From: Alistipes sp.
GTDB taxonomy: Bacteria; Bacteroidota; Bacteroidia; Bacteroidales; Rikenellaceae
Assembly: GCA_017631035.1 (NCBI GenBank)
Contig: JAGBUB010000030.1
Coordinates: forward strand, 19,377-83,376
DNA: 64,000 nt
Direction of reading: 5' to 3'
A program made the translations under genes and the position numbers. The notes beneath the pieces were generated by a model. It saw nothing but the letters and a program-made list of their open reading frames with translations, was not told the DNA's origin and searched no databases. Positions 6,944 to 14,999 of the stretch are shown here, piece by piece. The stretch's first letter is position 1; the number at the start of each line of letters is the position of its first letter.

Positions 6944-8592
6944 TATAGTTTGAGGGGAAGTAATGTGTCAATATCAATCTCAGTGGTCTGCACCTCCAGC
7001 TCGCGCTCACGCAATACGGGACGCGATGACTCCATTCGCTTGCGCAGTGTAATACTGCGCTGCTCGGCACCCTGCAACAGGGCGTAGTAGAGCGAGCGTG
7101 CTATCTCGCGGCCACCGCCATAGTTGATGTGGGTGTAGTCCTTGCCTGCCCAGCCCTGCTCCACAAAGCTGGTCATACCACCCAGGCGCTGCATCGCCTC
7201 GTAGGTGTTCCAGAACGCCACACCGCAATTCTGAGCCGCCTCGCGTTGTGAGGCTGTGAGGTCTATGGCCGAGGTCATAGGCACGATGCCCTGCTCGCCA
7301 CGCTGTGAGCGGTCGCTCACTCCCATCACCAGCACCACGGCACCGGGGAAACAGCTTTGGGCATAGCGAATCATCTTCTCCACCTGCTCGCCATAGAGCG
7401 AGTAGTTGTGCCTGTCGGCCTGCATAATGTTCAGACCATACTGCAAAATCACAAGGTCGTAGGGGCGCATCGAGTGTATCTGTGCATTTACCGCCGCCGA
7501 CGACCAGAACATAGCCTGACCGTTGTTGCTGCGAATCGAGAAGTTGTCTACGGCTACGCCACCCTTCGCCGAGTCGAAGTCGGCACCGATGCCGGTGAAG
7601 CCGGCCTCACCCTCGAGCACAGTCATCTCGAGCGAGTGTATATTCTCCTCCTCGACTACAATCTGACGAACCACCTCGTCGGCCTCGAACTCGAATAGGC
7701 GCTCCTCGCCATCATTCAGACGCACGGCTATGCGTGCATTCTCACGGCAGATGAACATCAGTCGCGCACGGTTGCACTCCTCCAGATGACGACGCTTCGA
7801 GGTCATCTCCCAGCGAGTCGTGGCGTCGTTTGCGGCACGGGCCACCCATCCCGAGATGAAGAAGTCGCCAACGTAGGGCTCGGGAACCGATTTGCGCTGC
7901 ATTATGTTGTAGGGTGTCCAACCCTTTGCAGTAGTCTTTATTGTCTGGCGGAAACCCGTGAAGGGCGAAGCAAAGGGTACGAAGCCTACACCACCGCCGT
8001 GGAATGTGTCCTGCAGCAACTCTCTCAGGTCGGCCGTTAGGATGTCGCCCTCGACAAACGAGTCGCCCATAAAGGCTACACGCACGGGATCAACACCGAG
8101 CAGGAGTTTTTCGTAGAGTTTGTTGAGGGGTGTGTCGAACTCGTCGCCACGGAACTCCTCGATGGATACAATCTGCTCGGCATCGGGCAGTATGTCGGCA
8201 AATGATACCGATAGCATAGTGCTGTTGCCGAACGGGTCGCTGTCGGGGTAGTCGCCACCTGTTGGCTGCTCATCGAAGATGCCCTCCCACGAGGCCGACG
8301 TAGCCTCGCCAAGGGGCGATGCCGAAGCCGTAGTGTTGGCAACGGTCTGTGCCACCTGCTCAAGGTCAACCTCGAACTCCTCGACATCGATCTCGGGTGC
8401 CGCCTCGGCCAGAGCCTCGCTTTGCTGGGTGTCGGCCGAGAAGGTTATAAGGTCGGATATGATACTCGCACGACGCAGTCGCATCCCTCCGGCATTGATG
8501 GGCGGGATGAAACTTATCACTATAAGCACTGCTAACGTTGCGGTGGCTACCAGCCAGCCGCGCGAGGTGAAATCATCTTCGGGATTAGTCAT
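6943..8592 (-). CDS. Membrane-anchored SGNH hydrolase, MBOAT partner
   Basis: A 549-residue protein with one N-terminal membrane segment (WLVATATLAVLIVISFIPP) and a large periplasmic part. SGNH/GDSL marks are visible: GDSFVEGD (block I Ser, about residue 175), YGLN (block III Asn) and DYTHINYGG (Asp and His of block V, about 485). Such proteins accept the acyl group from an MBOAT partner and transfer it to a glycan, as AlgJ/AlgX do. The longer open frame begins 48 bases earlier, but I chose the ATG at 8592 because it overlaps the metallopeptidase stop in ATGACTAA, a coupling arrangement. The acidic, Ala/Ser-rich region before block I looks like a flexible linker. Confidence 0.85.
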   Translation of the reverse strand: MTNPEDDFTSRGWLVATATLAVLIVISFIPPINAGGMRLRRASIISDLITFSADTQQSEALAEAAPEIDVEEFEVDLEQVAQTVANTTASASPLGEATSASWEGIFDEQPTGGDYPDSDPFGNSTMLSVSFADILPDAEQIVSIEEFRGDEFDTPLNKLYEKLLLGVDPVRVAFMGDSFVEGDILTADLRELLQDTFHGGGVGFVPFASPFTGFRQTIKTTAKGWTPYNIMQRKSVPEPYVGDFFISGWVARAANDATTRWEMTSKRRHLEECNRARLMFICRENARIAVRLNDGEERLFEFEADEVVRQIVVEEENIHSLEMTVLEGEAGFTGIGADFDSAKGGVAVDNFSIRSNNGQAMFWSSAAVNAQIHSMRPYDLVILQYGLNIMQADRHNYSLYGEQVEKMIRYAQSCFPGAVVLVMGVSDRSQRGEQGIVPMTSAIDLTASQREAAQNCGVAFWNTYEAMQRLGGMTSFVEQGWAGKDYTHINYGGGREIARSLYYALLQGAEQRSITLRKRMESSRPVLRERELEVQTTEIDIDTLLPLKL

Positions 8593-9343
8593 TTCTGCGC
8601 GATATGAGCGAGACGTAGTAAAGTACGGTGGCAATGGCACTCAACGCCGCCACCAGGTAGGTGCGTGCAGCCCAGCGCAGTGACTCGCGGGCATATGAGA
8701 GTTGTACTCCCTGCAATGTGCGGCTCGACTCCAGCCACTCCAGAGCACGTGCCGAGGCATTGTACTCAACGGGCAGGGTTACAATCGAGAATAGGGCCGA
8801 CATAGCAATCAGTGCAATACCAATCCAGCACACTGTCGTGCCGCTACCTGCCGCCATCAGTGCAATACCGCCAATGATAACCCACGTAGCGATGCGTGAC
8901 GAGAAGTTCACAATGGGCACCAGCGCCGAGCGCATCACCAGCGGAGCGTAGCCACGGGCGTGCTGAATGGCGTGACCGCACTCGTGGCAAGCCACAGCCG
9001 CTGCGGCAATCGAACGCGACGAGTAGACGCTGTCGCTCAGGTTGACGGTCATCGTTGCAGGGTTGAAGTGGTCGGTCAGCTTACCCGCTACGTGAGTGAT
9101 TTTAACGTTGTGTACGTTGTTATCACGCAACATCTTGGCCGCAACTTCGGCACCTGTCAATCCATCGGGGAATGGCACCTGCGAATACTTGGCGAAGACC
9201 GACTGCAGGCGAGCCTGTACGATCCAGCCTATGATACCAATCAGACCCATCAGCAAGATGGAGCCACCCGACGAGAAACCCATCGTGGGGTCGGCGTATG
9301 AATATGAATAATAATCCTGTGCGGCTTGCAATAAACTCAACAT
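8585..9343 (-). CDS. Neutral zinc metallopeptidase, YugP-like
   Basis: A 252-residue membrane zinc metallopeptidase. The zinc-binding HECGH motif is at about residues 120-124 (AAVACHECGHAIQHA), with hydrophobic segments before it (GGSILLMGLIGIIGWIVQ) and two or three after it, as in the YugP/Zn_peptidase_2 family. The open frame runs 136 codons further upstream, but that extension crosses the divergent gene and its promoter; the ATG at 9343 gives the family's usual N-terminus (short hydrophilic stretch, then TM). It is the first gene of the operon with the SGNH hydrolase and MBOAT genes. Whether it takes part in their pathway is unknown. Confidence 0.87.
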   Translation of the reverse strand: MLSLLQAAQDYYSYSYADPTMGFSSGGSILLMGLIGIIGWIVQARLQSVFAKYSQVPFPDGLTGAEVAAKMLRDNNVHNVKITHVAGKLTDHFNPATMTVNLSDSVYSSRSIAAAAVACHECGHAIQHARGYAPLVMRSALVPIVNFSSRIATWVIIGGIALMAAGSGTTVCWIGIALIAMSALFSIVTLPVEYNASARALEWLESSRTLQGVQLSYARESLRWAARTYLVAALSAIATVLYYVSLISRRND

Positions 9344-9459
9344 AATTTTCGCTTCTTTAGTTAAACATCGATGGTGTAAAAATAACGTGTAGCCAAATAA
9401 AAAAGTATGGACAATGAAATAAATGACCATAAAAGGTGCGCCACACACCATCAATGATG

Positions 9460-9488
9460 CAAAAGTAAGAAATTTTTGCATAACTTTG
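9460..9488. promoter_or_regulatory. Divergent -7 boxes between the metallopeptidase and LolC/E-like genes
   Basis: On the minus strand TACTTTTG occupies 9467-9460; on the plus strand TAACTTTG occupies 9481-9488. Both match TAnnTTTG and face away from each other into the two genes. Neither has a perfect TTTG at the -33 distance. Confidence 0.5.
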
Positions 9489-9554
9489 TACAGATTTATT
9501 ATAAATAAGTATCGCCCGCAAGCCATTGTTGCTTGAGGCCCACTGTAGCAGAGG

Positions 9555-10805
9555 ATGTATAACGTCGAATACCTTATAGCCCATCGCACGGCGCAGAGCG
9601 ACCGCTCGTCACGCTCGTCGGTTATGACCCGCATTGCGGTCATAACTGTGGCGTTGGGTGTGGCGGCCATTCTGCTCACGTTGGCCGTGGTGCGAGGCTT
9701 TCGCCGCGAGATGTATGCCGACCTCAGAGGCTTTAACGCCGACATAAGCATTGTCGACGTGGCTGTGCTCTCGGGCTCGGAGCGTCGCTTGCCCTACAGT
9801 GAGTCTCTTGTCGAGCGCTGCGCTGCCGTTGAGGGAGTACAGAGCGTAGCCCCATATGTGGTGGTGGGTGGTATGGCCAAGTGTGGCGACAATGTCCTCG
9901 GCCTGCAGATTAAGGGTATCGACTCTACCTACGACACCTCGTGGTGGCAGAGCCGTCTGGTGGAGGGTGAGTTGCCCGACTTTGCTGCCGCACAGCGTGG
10001 TCGCGAGATATTGCTCTCGCGCAGTACCGCCTCACAACTCGAGGTGGGGGTGGGCGACAAGGTCGAGATGCTCTTTGTCGAGGGTGGCTCACGCCCGCGA
10101 CGCGACGCCTTCAAGGTGGTGGGACTCTACCACACGGGCCTCGAGGAGATGGACCGAGCAATAGCCTTGGGCGATGTACGCGACGTACGACGTGTGGCAT
10201 CGATTTCAAGCGATGAGGTGTCGGGCTACGATGTGGCTATTGCCGACGATCGAAAGACTGAACGTATTGCCGAAGCTCTCGACGAGGAGATTTTTGTCGA
10301 GGCACAGAGCAATGAACGTTATATATCAACCGTGGCTGCCACGCTGCAGCGACGTCACCCCGTCATCTTCGACTGGATGAAGGCCCACACGGTCATTGCG
10401 CGTGCCGTGATTATCATTATGATGGTTGTGCTGCTCTTTAATATGGCGGCGGCTATGCTCATTATGGTCTTCGACCGCATCGGTATGATTGGCGTGCTGA
10501 AGGCGCAGGGTATGCGTACGTCTGCCATCCGCCGAGTATTCCTCTATCGTGCGGCGCTGATCTTTGCGCAGGGCGCCCTGTGGGGCAACATCATCGGTGG
10601 TGTGCTGATAGCTATGCAGTGGCATTGGCAGGTGGTAAGACTCAACCCTGCGGGATATATGCTCTCGGTCTTGCCCGTCGATGTTGGCTGGTGGTGGCTG
10701 TGGCTCAATGTGGGTGCGTTGTCTATTGCTGTGGCGGTGATGGTGTTGCCGTCGATGCTGGTGGCAGGTGTTATGCCCGAGCGTTCGTTAAGATATAAAT
10801 TGTAA
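9555..10805 (+). CDS. LolC/LolE-like ABC transporter permease (FtsX family)
   Basis: A 416-residue inner-membrane permease with the FtsX/LolE layout: one membrane segment near the N-terminus (about 28-49), a periplasmic domain of about 230 residues, then three segments (about 283-305, 333-353, 379-405). The N-terminal phrase LIAHRTAQSDRSSRSSVMTRIAVITVALGVAAI is typical of Bacteroidetes LolC/E-like proteins, which lift outer-membrane lipoproteins from the inner membrane with an ATPase such as LolD. No ATPase gene is adjacent, so the partner must be elsewhere. It opens a run of ten same-strand genes reaching 17003; the ubiE start is 3 bases after its stop. Confidence 0.85.
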   Translation: MYNVEYLIAHRTAQSDRSSRSSVMTRIAVITVALGVAAILLTLAVVRGFRREMYADLRGFNADISIVDVAVLSGSERRLPYSESLVERCAAVEGVQSVAPYVVVGGMAKCGDNVLGLQIKGIDSTYDTSWWQSRLVEGELPDFAAAQRGREILLSRSTASQLEVGVGDKVEMLFVEGGSRPRRDAFKVVGLYHTGLEEMDRAIALGDVRDVRRVASISSDEVSGYDVAIADDRKTERIAEALDEEIFVEAQSNERYISTVAATLQRRHPVIFDWMKAHTVIARAVIIIMMVVLLFNMAAAMLIMVFDRIGMIGVLKAQGMRTSAIRRVFLYRAALIFAQGALWGNIIGGVLIAMQWHWQVVRLNPAGYMLSVLPVDVGWWWLWLNVGALSIAVAVMVLPSMLVAGVMPERSLRYKL

Positions 10806-10808
10806 GTT

Positions 10809-11525
10809 ATGAAACCATATAATTCGCAAAAGACAAAAAAGGAGGAGGTGCGCGAGATGTTCGATAACATCGCACCCACCTACGATAGGTTAAATCATAT
10901 CTTGTCGTTCTCGATCGATAAGTTGTGGCGTCGTCGCGTGGTGCGTATCGTGCGCCGTATGAAGCCCTCACGCATAATGGATTTGGCAACCGGTACGGGC
11001 GATTTGGCCATTACGCTGGCCCGCCGTATCCCCAAGGCTCACATTATGGGTGTCGACCTGTCGGAGAATATGCTTGCCGTGGCGGCCGAGAAGGTGCGCC
11101 GTCGTGGTCTGGACGACCATATTGCCCTCTATCAGGGCGAGGCCGAGCGTCTGGACGTGGGCGATGGAGTGGTGGATGTGGTTACGGTGGCCTTTGGCGT
11201 GCGTAACTTCAGCGACATCGACGCCTCGTTGCTCGAGATTAAGCGTTCGCTCAGCGAGGGTGGCCATATCGTCATCCTTGAGTTCTCGACTCCGCGCAAT
11301 GCCATCGTGCGCTACCTCTACCGCCTCTACTCGAACCACATAATGAAGCCCCTGGGAGGTCTGGTGTCGAAGGATAGAAAGGCATACGACTACCTGCCCG
11401 ACTCTATCGAGGAGTTCCCCGACCCCGAGCGCTTCCTCGATATTATGCGTAAGGCCGGTTTCCAGCAGTGCCGTCGTTATGCGCTGAGCTTCGGCATAGC
11501 GCAGATTTACGTTGGCCGTAAGTAG
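10809..11525 (+). CDS. ubiE: Demethylmenaquinone methyltransferase
   Basis: A 238-residue SAM-dependent methyltransferase that makes the last methylation of menaquinone (and of ubiquinone where present). Motifs in order: VREMFDNIAPTYDRLNHILS, the family's N-terminal signature; the SAM-binding loop MDLATGTGDLAI (about residues 56-67); GVDLSENML; and VVTVAFGVRNFSDIDASL, the second UbiE/COQ5 signature. In an anaerobic Bacteroidales host the substrate is presumably demethylmenaquinone, so menG is an equally fitting name. Three bases separate it from the upstream permease and six from the next gene. Confidence 0.95.
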   Translation: MKPYNSQKTKKEEVREMFDNIAPTYDRLNHILSFSIDKLWRRRVVRIVRRMKPSRIMDLATGTGDLAITLARRIPKAHIMGVDLSENMLAVAAEKVRRRGLDDHIALYQGEAERLDVGDGVVDVVTVAFGVRNFSDIDASLLEIKRSLSEGGHIVILEFSTPRNAIVRYLYRLYSNHIMKPLGGLVSKDRKAYDYLPDSIEEFPDPERFLDIMRKAGFQQCRRYALSFGIAQIYVGRK

Positions 11526-11531
11526 TAGGAT

Positions 11532-12035
11532 ATGAAAAGCCGTCTGCTCATAGCCTTTGCAGCGTTGTTGCTCGCCTCGTGCTCGGGTATGGCTCTGCCC
11601 ACTATCGAGAGTGTGGGTGTGGTCGAGAGCGTGGGCGTGAATGACGGATGGCCATCGCACATAACACTTGCCGTCGAGGTCAATAACCCCTCGTCGCGCA
11701 TAAAACTGCTCTCGGGCCGTGTGCGTCTGAGCTATGGTGGTAGACGTGTGGCAATGTTTACGCTGGAGGATAGGGTGGTGGTGCCCGCCCGCTCGCGAGC
11801 CATCGTTGAGGTGCCCCTGCATCTGGCCGTGCAGCGCCATACGCAGACAATGGCCTTTCGTGAGGCTCTGCGTGAGCATCGTGCGGAGTCCATATCGATT
11901 GATTGGCAGGTGGCCCTGCGTTCGCGTATGACCTACATCAGCCGTGAGCAGGCAACACGACCCATTGCCGAACTACTCACCCCAGAGCAACAGAGGGCTC
12001 TGTGGCAGATGCTGGATAAGATGATGATTGAATAA
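11532..12035 (+). CDS. Lipoprotein, possibly LEA14/WHy-like
   Basis: A 167-residue lipoprotein: the signal ends in LLASCS, giving a lipidated Cys at residue 17. The middle (ITLAVEVNNPSSRIKLLSGRVRLSYGGRRVAMFTLEDRVVVPARSRAIVEVPL) reads like a late-embryogenesis-abundant type 2 beta-sandwich: the V-NP-S motif, alternating strands, and a P-x-S-x-A-x-V-PL end. That assignment is by pattern only. The role is unknown. It lies tightly between ubiE and a SPOR-like gene. Confidence 0.7.
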   Translation: MKSRLLIAFAALLLASCSGMALPTIESVGVVESVGVNDGWPSHITLAVEVNNPSSRIKLLSGRVRLSYGGRRVAMFTLEDRVVVPARSRAIVEVPLHLAVQRHTQTMAFREALREHRAESISIDWQVALRSRMTYISREQATRPIAELLTPEQQRALWQMLDKMMIE

Positions 12036-12047
12036 AGAGATAAGAAT

Positions 12048-12503
12048 ATGAAACATTTTGTTAAAATAGTTTTTGTGGCGATTTTTGTCGCCCTGTCAGC
12101 TAACGCCTCGGCGCAGAGCGTGGCAGCAATGAAGAGTCGATTGACGCTGGGTGAAAACAAGGTCTCTGTTGTCGAGCAGAGCGATGTGGCCGAGTCGGTA
12201 CGTCAGGTCGAGGGCCGTGCACGTCGCACCAAGGTCAATGGCTACACCATCCTTATCCTCTCGGACAACTCGTCGCGTGCTAGAGAGAATGCCGTCGAGG
12301 CTAAGACTAAGTTCGAGGAGAATTTCCCCGATATCGAGGTGCAGATGTACTACGAGAGCCCCTCGTTCTATGTTGCTGCGGGCCGCTATATGACCAAGGA
12401 GGAGGCCATTATCGAGATGATGCGCTTCCGCACTATCTTCCCCAAGGCTATCGCGCAAAATAGGGAGATGGATATATTGGATTTTATCATAAAAGAAGAG
12501 TAG
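12048..12503 (+). CDS. Secreted SPOR-like domain protein
   Basis: A 151-residue protein with a cleavable signal peptide (residues 1-22, ending SANASA-Q). The C-terminal half, from VNGYTILILSDNSSRARENA to the end, has the layout of the SPOR fold: first strand (YTILILS), a helix starting SRARENAVEAKTKFEENF, a strand (EVQMYYE), SPSFYVAAGRYMTKEEAIIEM, and a last helix. SPOR domains bind denuded peptidoglycan, often at division sites. The N-terminal half has no recognised domain. Three bases separate it from the acetyltransferase gene. Confidence 0.75.
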   Translation: MKHFVKIVFVAIFVALSANASAQSVAAMKSRLTLGENKVSVVEQSDVAESVRQVEGRARRTKVNGYTILILSDNSSRARENAVEAKTKFEENFPDIEVQMYYESPSFYVAAGRYMTKEEAIIEMMRFRTIFPKAIAQNREMDILDFIIKEE

Positions 12504-12506
12504 GCG

Positions 12507-13106
12507 ATGAGTAACGTTATTGAGCGTATGCGTCGTGGCGATTTGATTACGCATACCGATCCCGATTACCCTCTGCTGTGGCAGGAGTTTGAGAAGACTC
12601 GAGAGCTCATAGCCGAGCTCAATGGCAAATATCATACACCCGATGAGATTACTTCGCTGCTCTCGCAGATTTGGGGGCAGGAGTTGGTCGATGTGCGTAT
12701 GTTCCCGCCCTTCTACACTGCCTTTGGCAAGAATACGCGTGTGGGACGAGGTGTGTTTATCAATTTCGGATGCACGTTCCTCGATCAAGGAGGTATCACC
12801 ATCGAAGATGGCGTCTTCATCGCACCCGATGTGAAGATTCTCACCGAGGGACACCCCGAGGAGCCTACGCTTCGTCGCACGCTTGTGACTAAGCCCGTTC
12901 ACGTTGGTCGCAACGTGTGGATAGGCGCTGGTGCTACCATCCTGCCGGGTGTCAGCATTGGCCAGAATGCCATCATCGCAGCCGGTGCTGTGGTGTCGAA
13001 GGATGTGGCAGCCAATATGATTGTGGGCGGTGTGCCGGCTCGTGAGTTGCGAGAGATACATCGTGCCGAGGTAGACTCTGCCGCGAGCTGTAGCAAACAA
13101 GAGTAG
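12507..13106 (+). CDS. Sugar O-acetyltransferase, LacA/Maa-type hexapeptide repeat
   Basis: A 199-residue acetyl-CoA-dependent transferase of the left-handed beta-helix class. The N-terminal helical part (TDPDYPLLWQEFEKTRELIAELN) is the Maa domain that precedes the helix in galactoside and maltose acetyltransferases. Hexapeptide repeats run from about residue 70, including PPFYTAFGKNTRVGRGVFIN, DQGGITIEDGVFIAPDVKI and NVWIGAGATILPGVSIGQNAII. The catalytic His is likely in LTEGHPEE. The acceptor sugar cannot be read from the sequence. Confidence 0.92.
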   Translation: MSNVIERMRRGDLITHTDPDYPLLWQEFEKTRELIAELNGKYHTPDEITSLLSQIWGQELVDVRMFPPFYTAFGKNTRVGRGVFINFGCTFLDQGGITIEDGVFIAPDVKILTEGHPEEPTLRRTLVTKPVHVGRNVWIGAGATILPGVSIGQNAIIAAGAVVSKDVAANMIVGGVPARELREIHRAEVDSAASCSKQE

Positions 13107-13129
13107 AAAAACCAAATTTAGATAGAAAA

Positions 13130-13993
13130 ATGTTTAACAAATTCCGTTCGATTTACGATGAGGAGGCTCTCCTGGAGCGTCTTGGTCGTATTCGCCACGT
13201 TGCGTTGGATATGGATGGCACCATCTATATGGGAATGACGCTCTTCGACTACACGCGTCCATTCTTGGAGAATTTGCGCCAGATGGGTATTACATATTCG
13301 TTTCTGACCAACAACCCCTCGACCTCGATTGCCGACTACCTGAAGAAACTCTCGGGTATGGGTGTTGAGGCCACCGAGGAGGAGATGTACACCACTGCCC
13401 TTGCCACCATTGACTACATCCGCACTCACTACCCCGAGGCACGCCGTTTGTTCCTTCTGGGTACACCCTCGATGATTGCCGAGTTCGAGCGTGCAGGCTT
13501 TGAGTCGGTAGCCGACTCGGCCGATGAGAAGCCCGATGTGCTGGTGGTAGCCTTCGACAAGACGTTGGAGTATTCGCGTCTGTGCCGTGCCGCATATTGG
13601 GCACAGCAGGGCGTACCCTACATTGCAACAAACCCCGACCGTGTGTGCCCTACCGACCAACCCACCGTGCTGGTCGATTGTGGTTCAATCTGCAAGTGCA
13701 TCGAGCACGCCACCTCACGTCAGCCCGACATCGTGCTGGGCAAGCCCGACCCCAATATGCTCACGGGTGTGCAGTCGCGCTATGGAGTGCGCCCCGACGA
13801 GGTAGCTATGGTGGGCGACCGCATCTATACCGACATCGAGATGGCCTTCAACGCAGGAGCCTTCGGTGTGTTGGTACTCTCGGGTGAGACTACCCTCGAT
13901 GTTGCCGACCAGGCACCACGTCAGCCCGACCTTATTGCCGAGAACATCGAGGTGCTGGGCGAACTGCTCCGTCGATCGCGCGAGGCGAAATAG
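13130..13993 (+). CDS. HAD-IIA family hydrolase, NagD-like
   Basis: A 287-residue phosphatase of the haloacid dehalogenase superfamily, class IIA. Motif I is DMDGT at residues 27-31 (both Asp present), motif II SFLTNN at about 62-67, the C2 cap follows, Lys is in VLGKPDPNM (motif III), and motif IV is MVGDRIYTDIEMAFNAG. This matches NagD, p-nitrophenyl phosphatase and related nucleotide or sugar phosphatases. The natural substrate is unknown. The cytoplasmic protein is part of the plus-strand run with gaps of 23 and 27 bases to its neighbours. Confidence 0.92.
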   Translation: MFNKFRSIYDEEALLERLGRIRHVALDMDGTIYMGMTLFDYTRPFLENLRQMGITYSFLTNNPSTSIADYLKKLSGMGVEATEEEMYTTALATIDYIRTHYPEARRLFLLGTPSMIAEFERAGFESVADSADEKPDVLVVAFDKTLEYSRLCRAAYWAQQGVPYIATNPDRVCPTDQPTVLVDCGSICKCIEHATSRQPDIVLGKPDPNMLTGVQSRYGVRPDEVAMVGDRIYTDIEMAFNAGAFGVLVLSGETTLDVADQAPRQPDLIAENIEVLGELLRRSREAK

Positions 13994-14020
13994 TAACGAA
14001 AGTAGAAAATTAAGTAATAA

Positions 14021-14977
14021 ATGGATTATATTCTTTTGATTGTCGGTCTGGCGCTGCTTACCGTGGGTGCCGACCTCTTGACTAAGGGTTGCGTAGGTAT
14101 GGCAGCCCGCTTCCGTGTGCCCGAATTTATTGTGGGCCTCACTGTTATGGCTGTCGGCACGTCGATGCCCGAGCTAACCGTAAGTACCATCTCTGCTATC
14201 AATGGCAGTAGCGATATGGCTATTGGTAATGTTACAGGCTCAAACCTCTTTAATACGCTGATTATCCTCGGTATCTGCGCTATTATCCGCCCGATGGTCT
14301 TCACGCGCGAGAATGTGCGTCGCGATATTCCTTTGTGTATTGCCGCTTCGGCTCTGTTGCTTGTTATGGCACTTTACATCGGCTCGCCCGCGGGTATTGG
14401 CCGCGTGGAGGGTATCATCCTCTTTTTGATGTATATAGCCTTTGTGGTCTACTCTATACGCTCGGCCAAAAAGGATGCGCCCGATGCTGACGCTGGCACC
14501 GACGATGGCAAGCAGAGCCAGAGCACGATGAGCTGGGGCAGGATATTGCTCTTTATCGTTGTCGGCCTTGCAGGTCTTATCTATGGTGGTAATCTCTGCC
14601 TTAACTCGGCTACGGCTATCGCCCGTGCGTGGGGCGTGAGTGAGGCTATCATCGCCATCACCATCGTTGCGGCAGGTACATCGCTGCCCGAGTTGGCATC
14701 AAGCGTGGCGGCCATCGCCAATGGCAAGCTCTCGCTGGCGCTGGGTAATGTCATCGGCTCGAATGTGGCCAACATCCTGCTTATCCTGGGTCTGAGCGGC
14801 TCGATTAAGCCCCTTACTATGGGTGGCATCACTCCGCTCGATATGTGGATGGTCGTAGGCTCGGCCGTGCTGTTGCTGCTCTCGGCCTTGGCCATCGGTC
14901 AGCGCCGCATCACTCGCTTCGAGGGTGCGCTCTACCTGGCCGTGTATGTGGGTTATGTGATACTGCTAATGAAATAG
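14021..14977 (+). CDS. Calcium/sodium antiporter, CaCA family (YrbG-like)
   Basis: A 318-residue inner-membrane cation exchanger with about ten membrane segments in two inverted halves. Each half carries the alpha-repeat signature: GTSMPELTVS at residue 46 with GNVTGSNLFNTL following, and GTSLPELASS at about 218 with GNVIGSNVANILLILG following. The acidic Glu of each GTSxPE is present, as needed for ion binding. The loop between the halves (KKDAPDADAGTDDGKQSQS) is hydrophilic and cytoplasmic. It probably exchanges Ca2+ for Na+, though other ions are possible. Confidence 0.94.
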   Translation: MDYILLIVGLALLTVGADLLTKGCVGMAARFRVPEFIVGLTVMAVGTSMPELTVSTISAINGSSDMAIGNVTGSNLFNTLIILGICAIIRPMVFTRENVRRDIPLCIAASALLLVMALYIGSPAGIGRVEGIILFLMYIAFVVYSIRSAKKDAPDADAGTDDGKQSQSTMSWGRILLFIVVGLAGLIYGGNLCLNSATAIARAWGVSEAIIAITIVAAGTSLPELASSVAAIANGKLSLALGNVIGSNVANILLILGLSGSIKPLTMGGITPLDMWMVVGSAVLLLLSALAIGQRRITRFEGALYLAVYVGYVILLMK

Positions 14978-14999
14978 AAAACCCTAAAACTAAAATACT

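Noticed and set aside
9344-9751. N-terminal extension of the zinc metallopeptidase
   Set aside because: It runs through the divergent promoter region and into the LolC/E-like gene; the family normally starts near the ATG at 9343.
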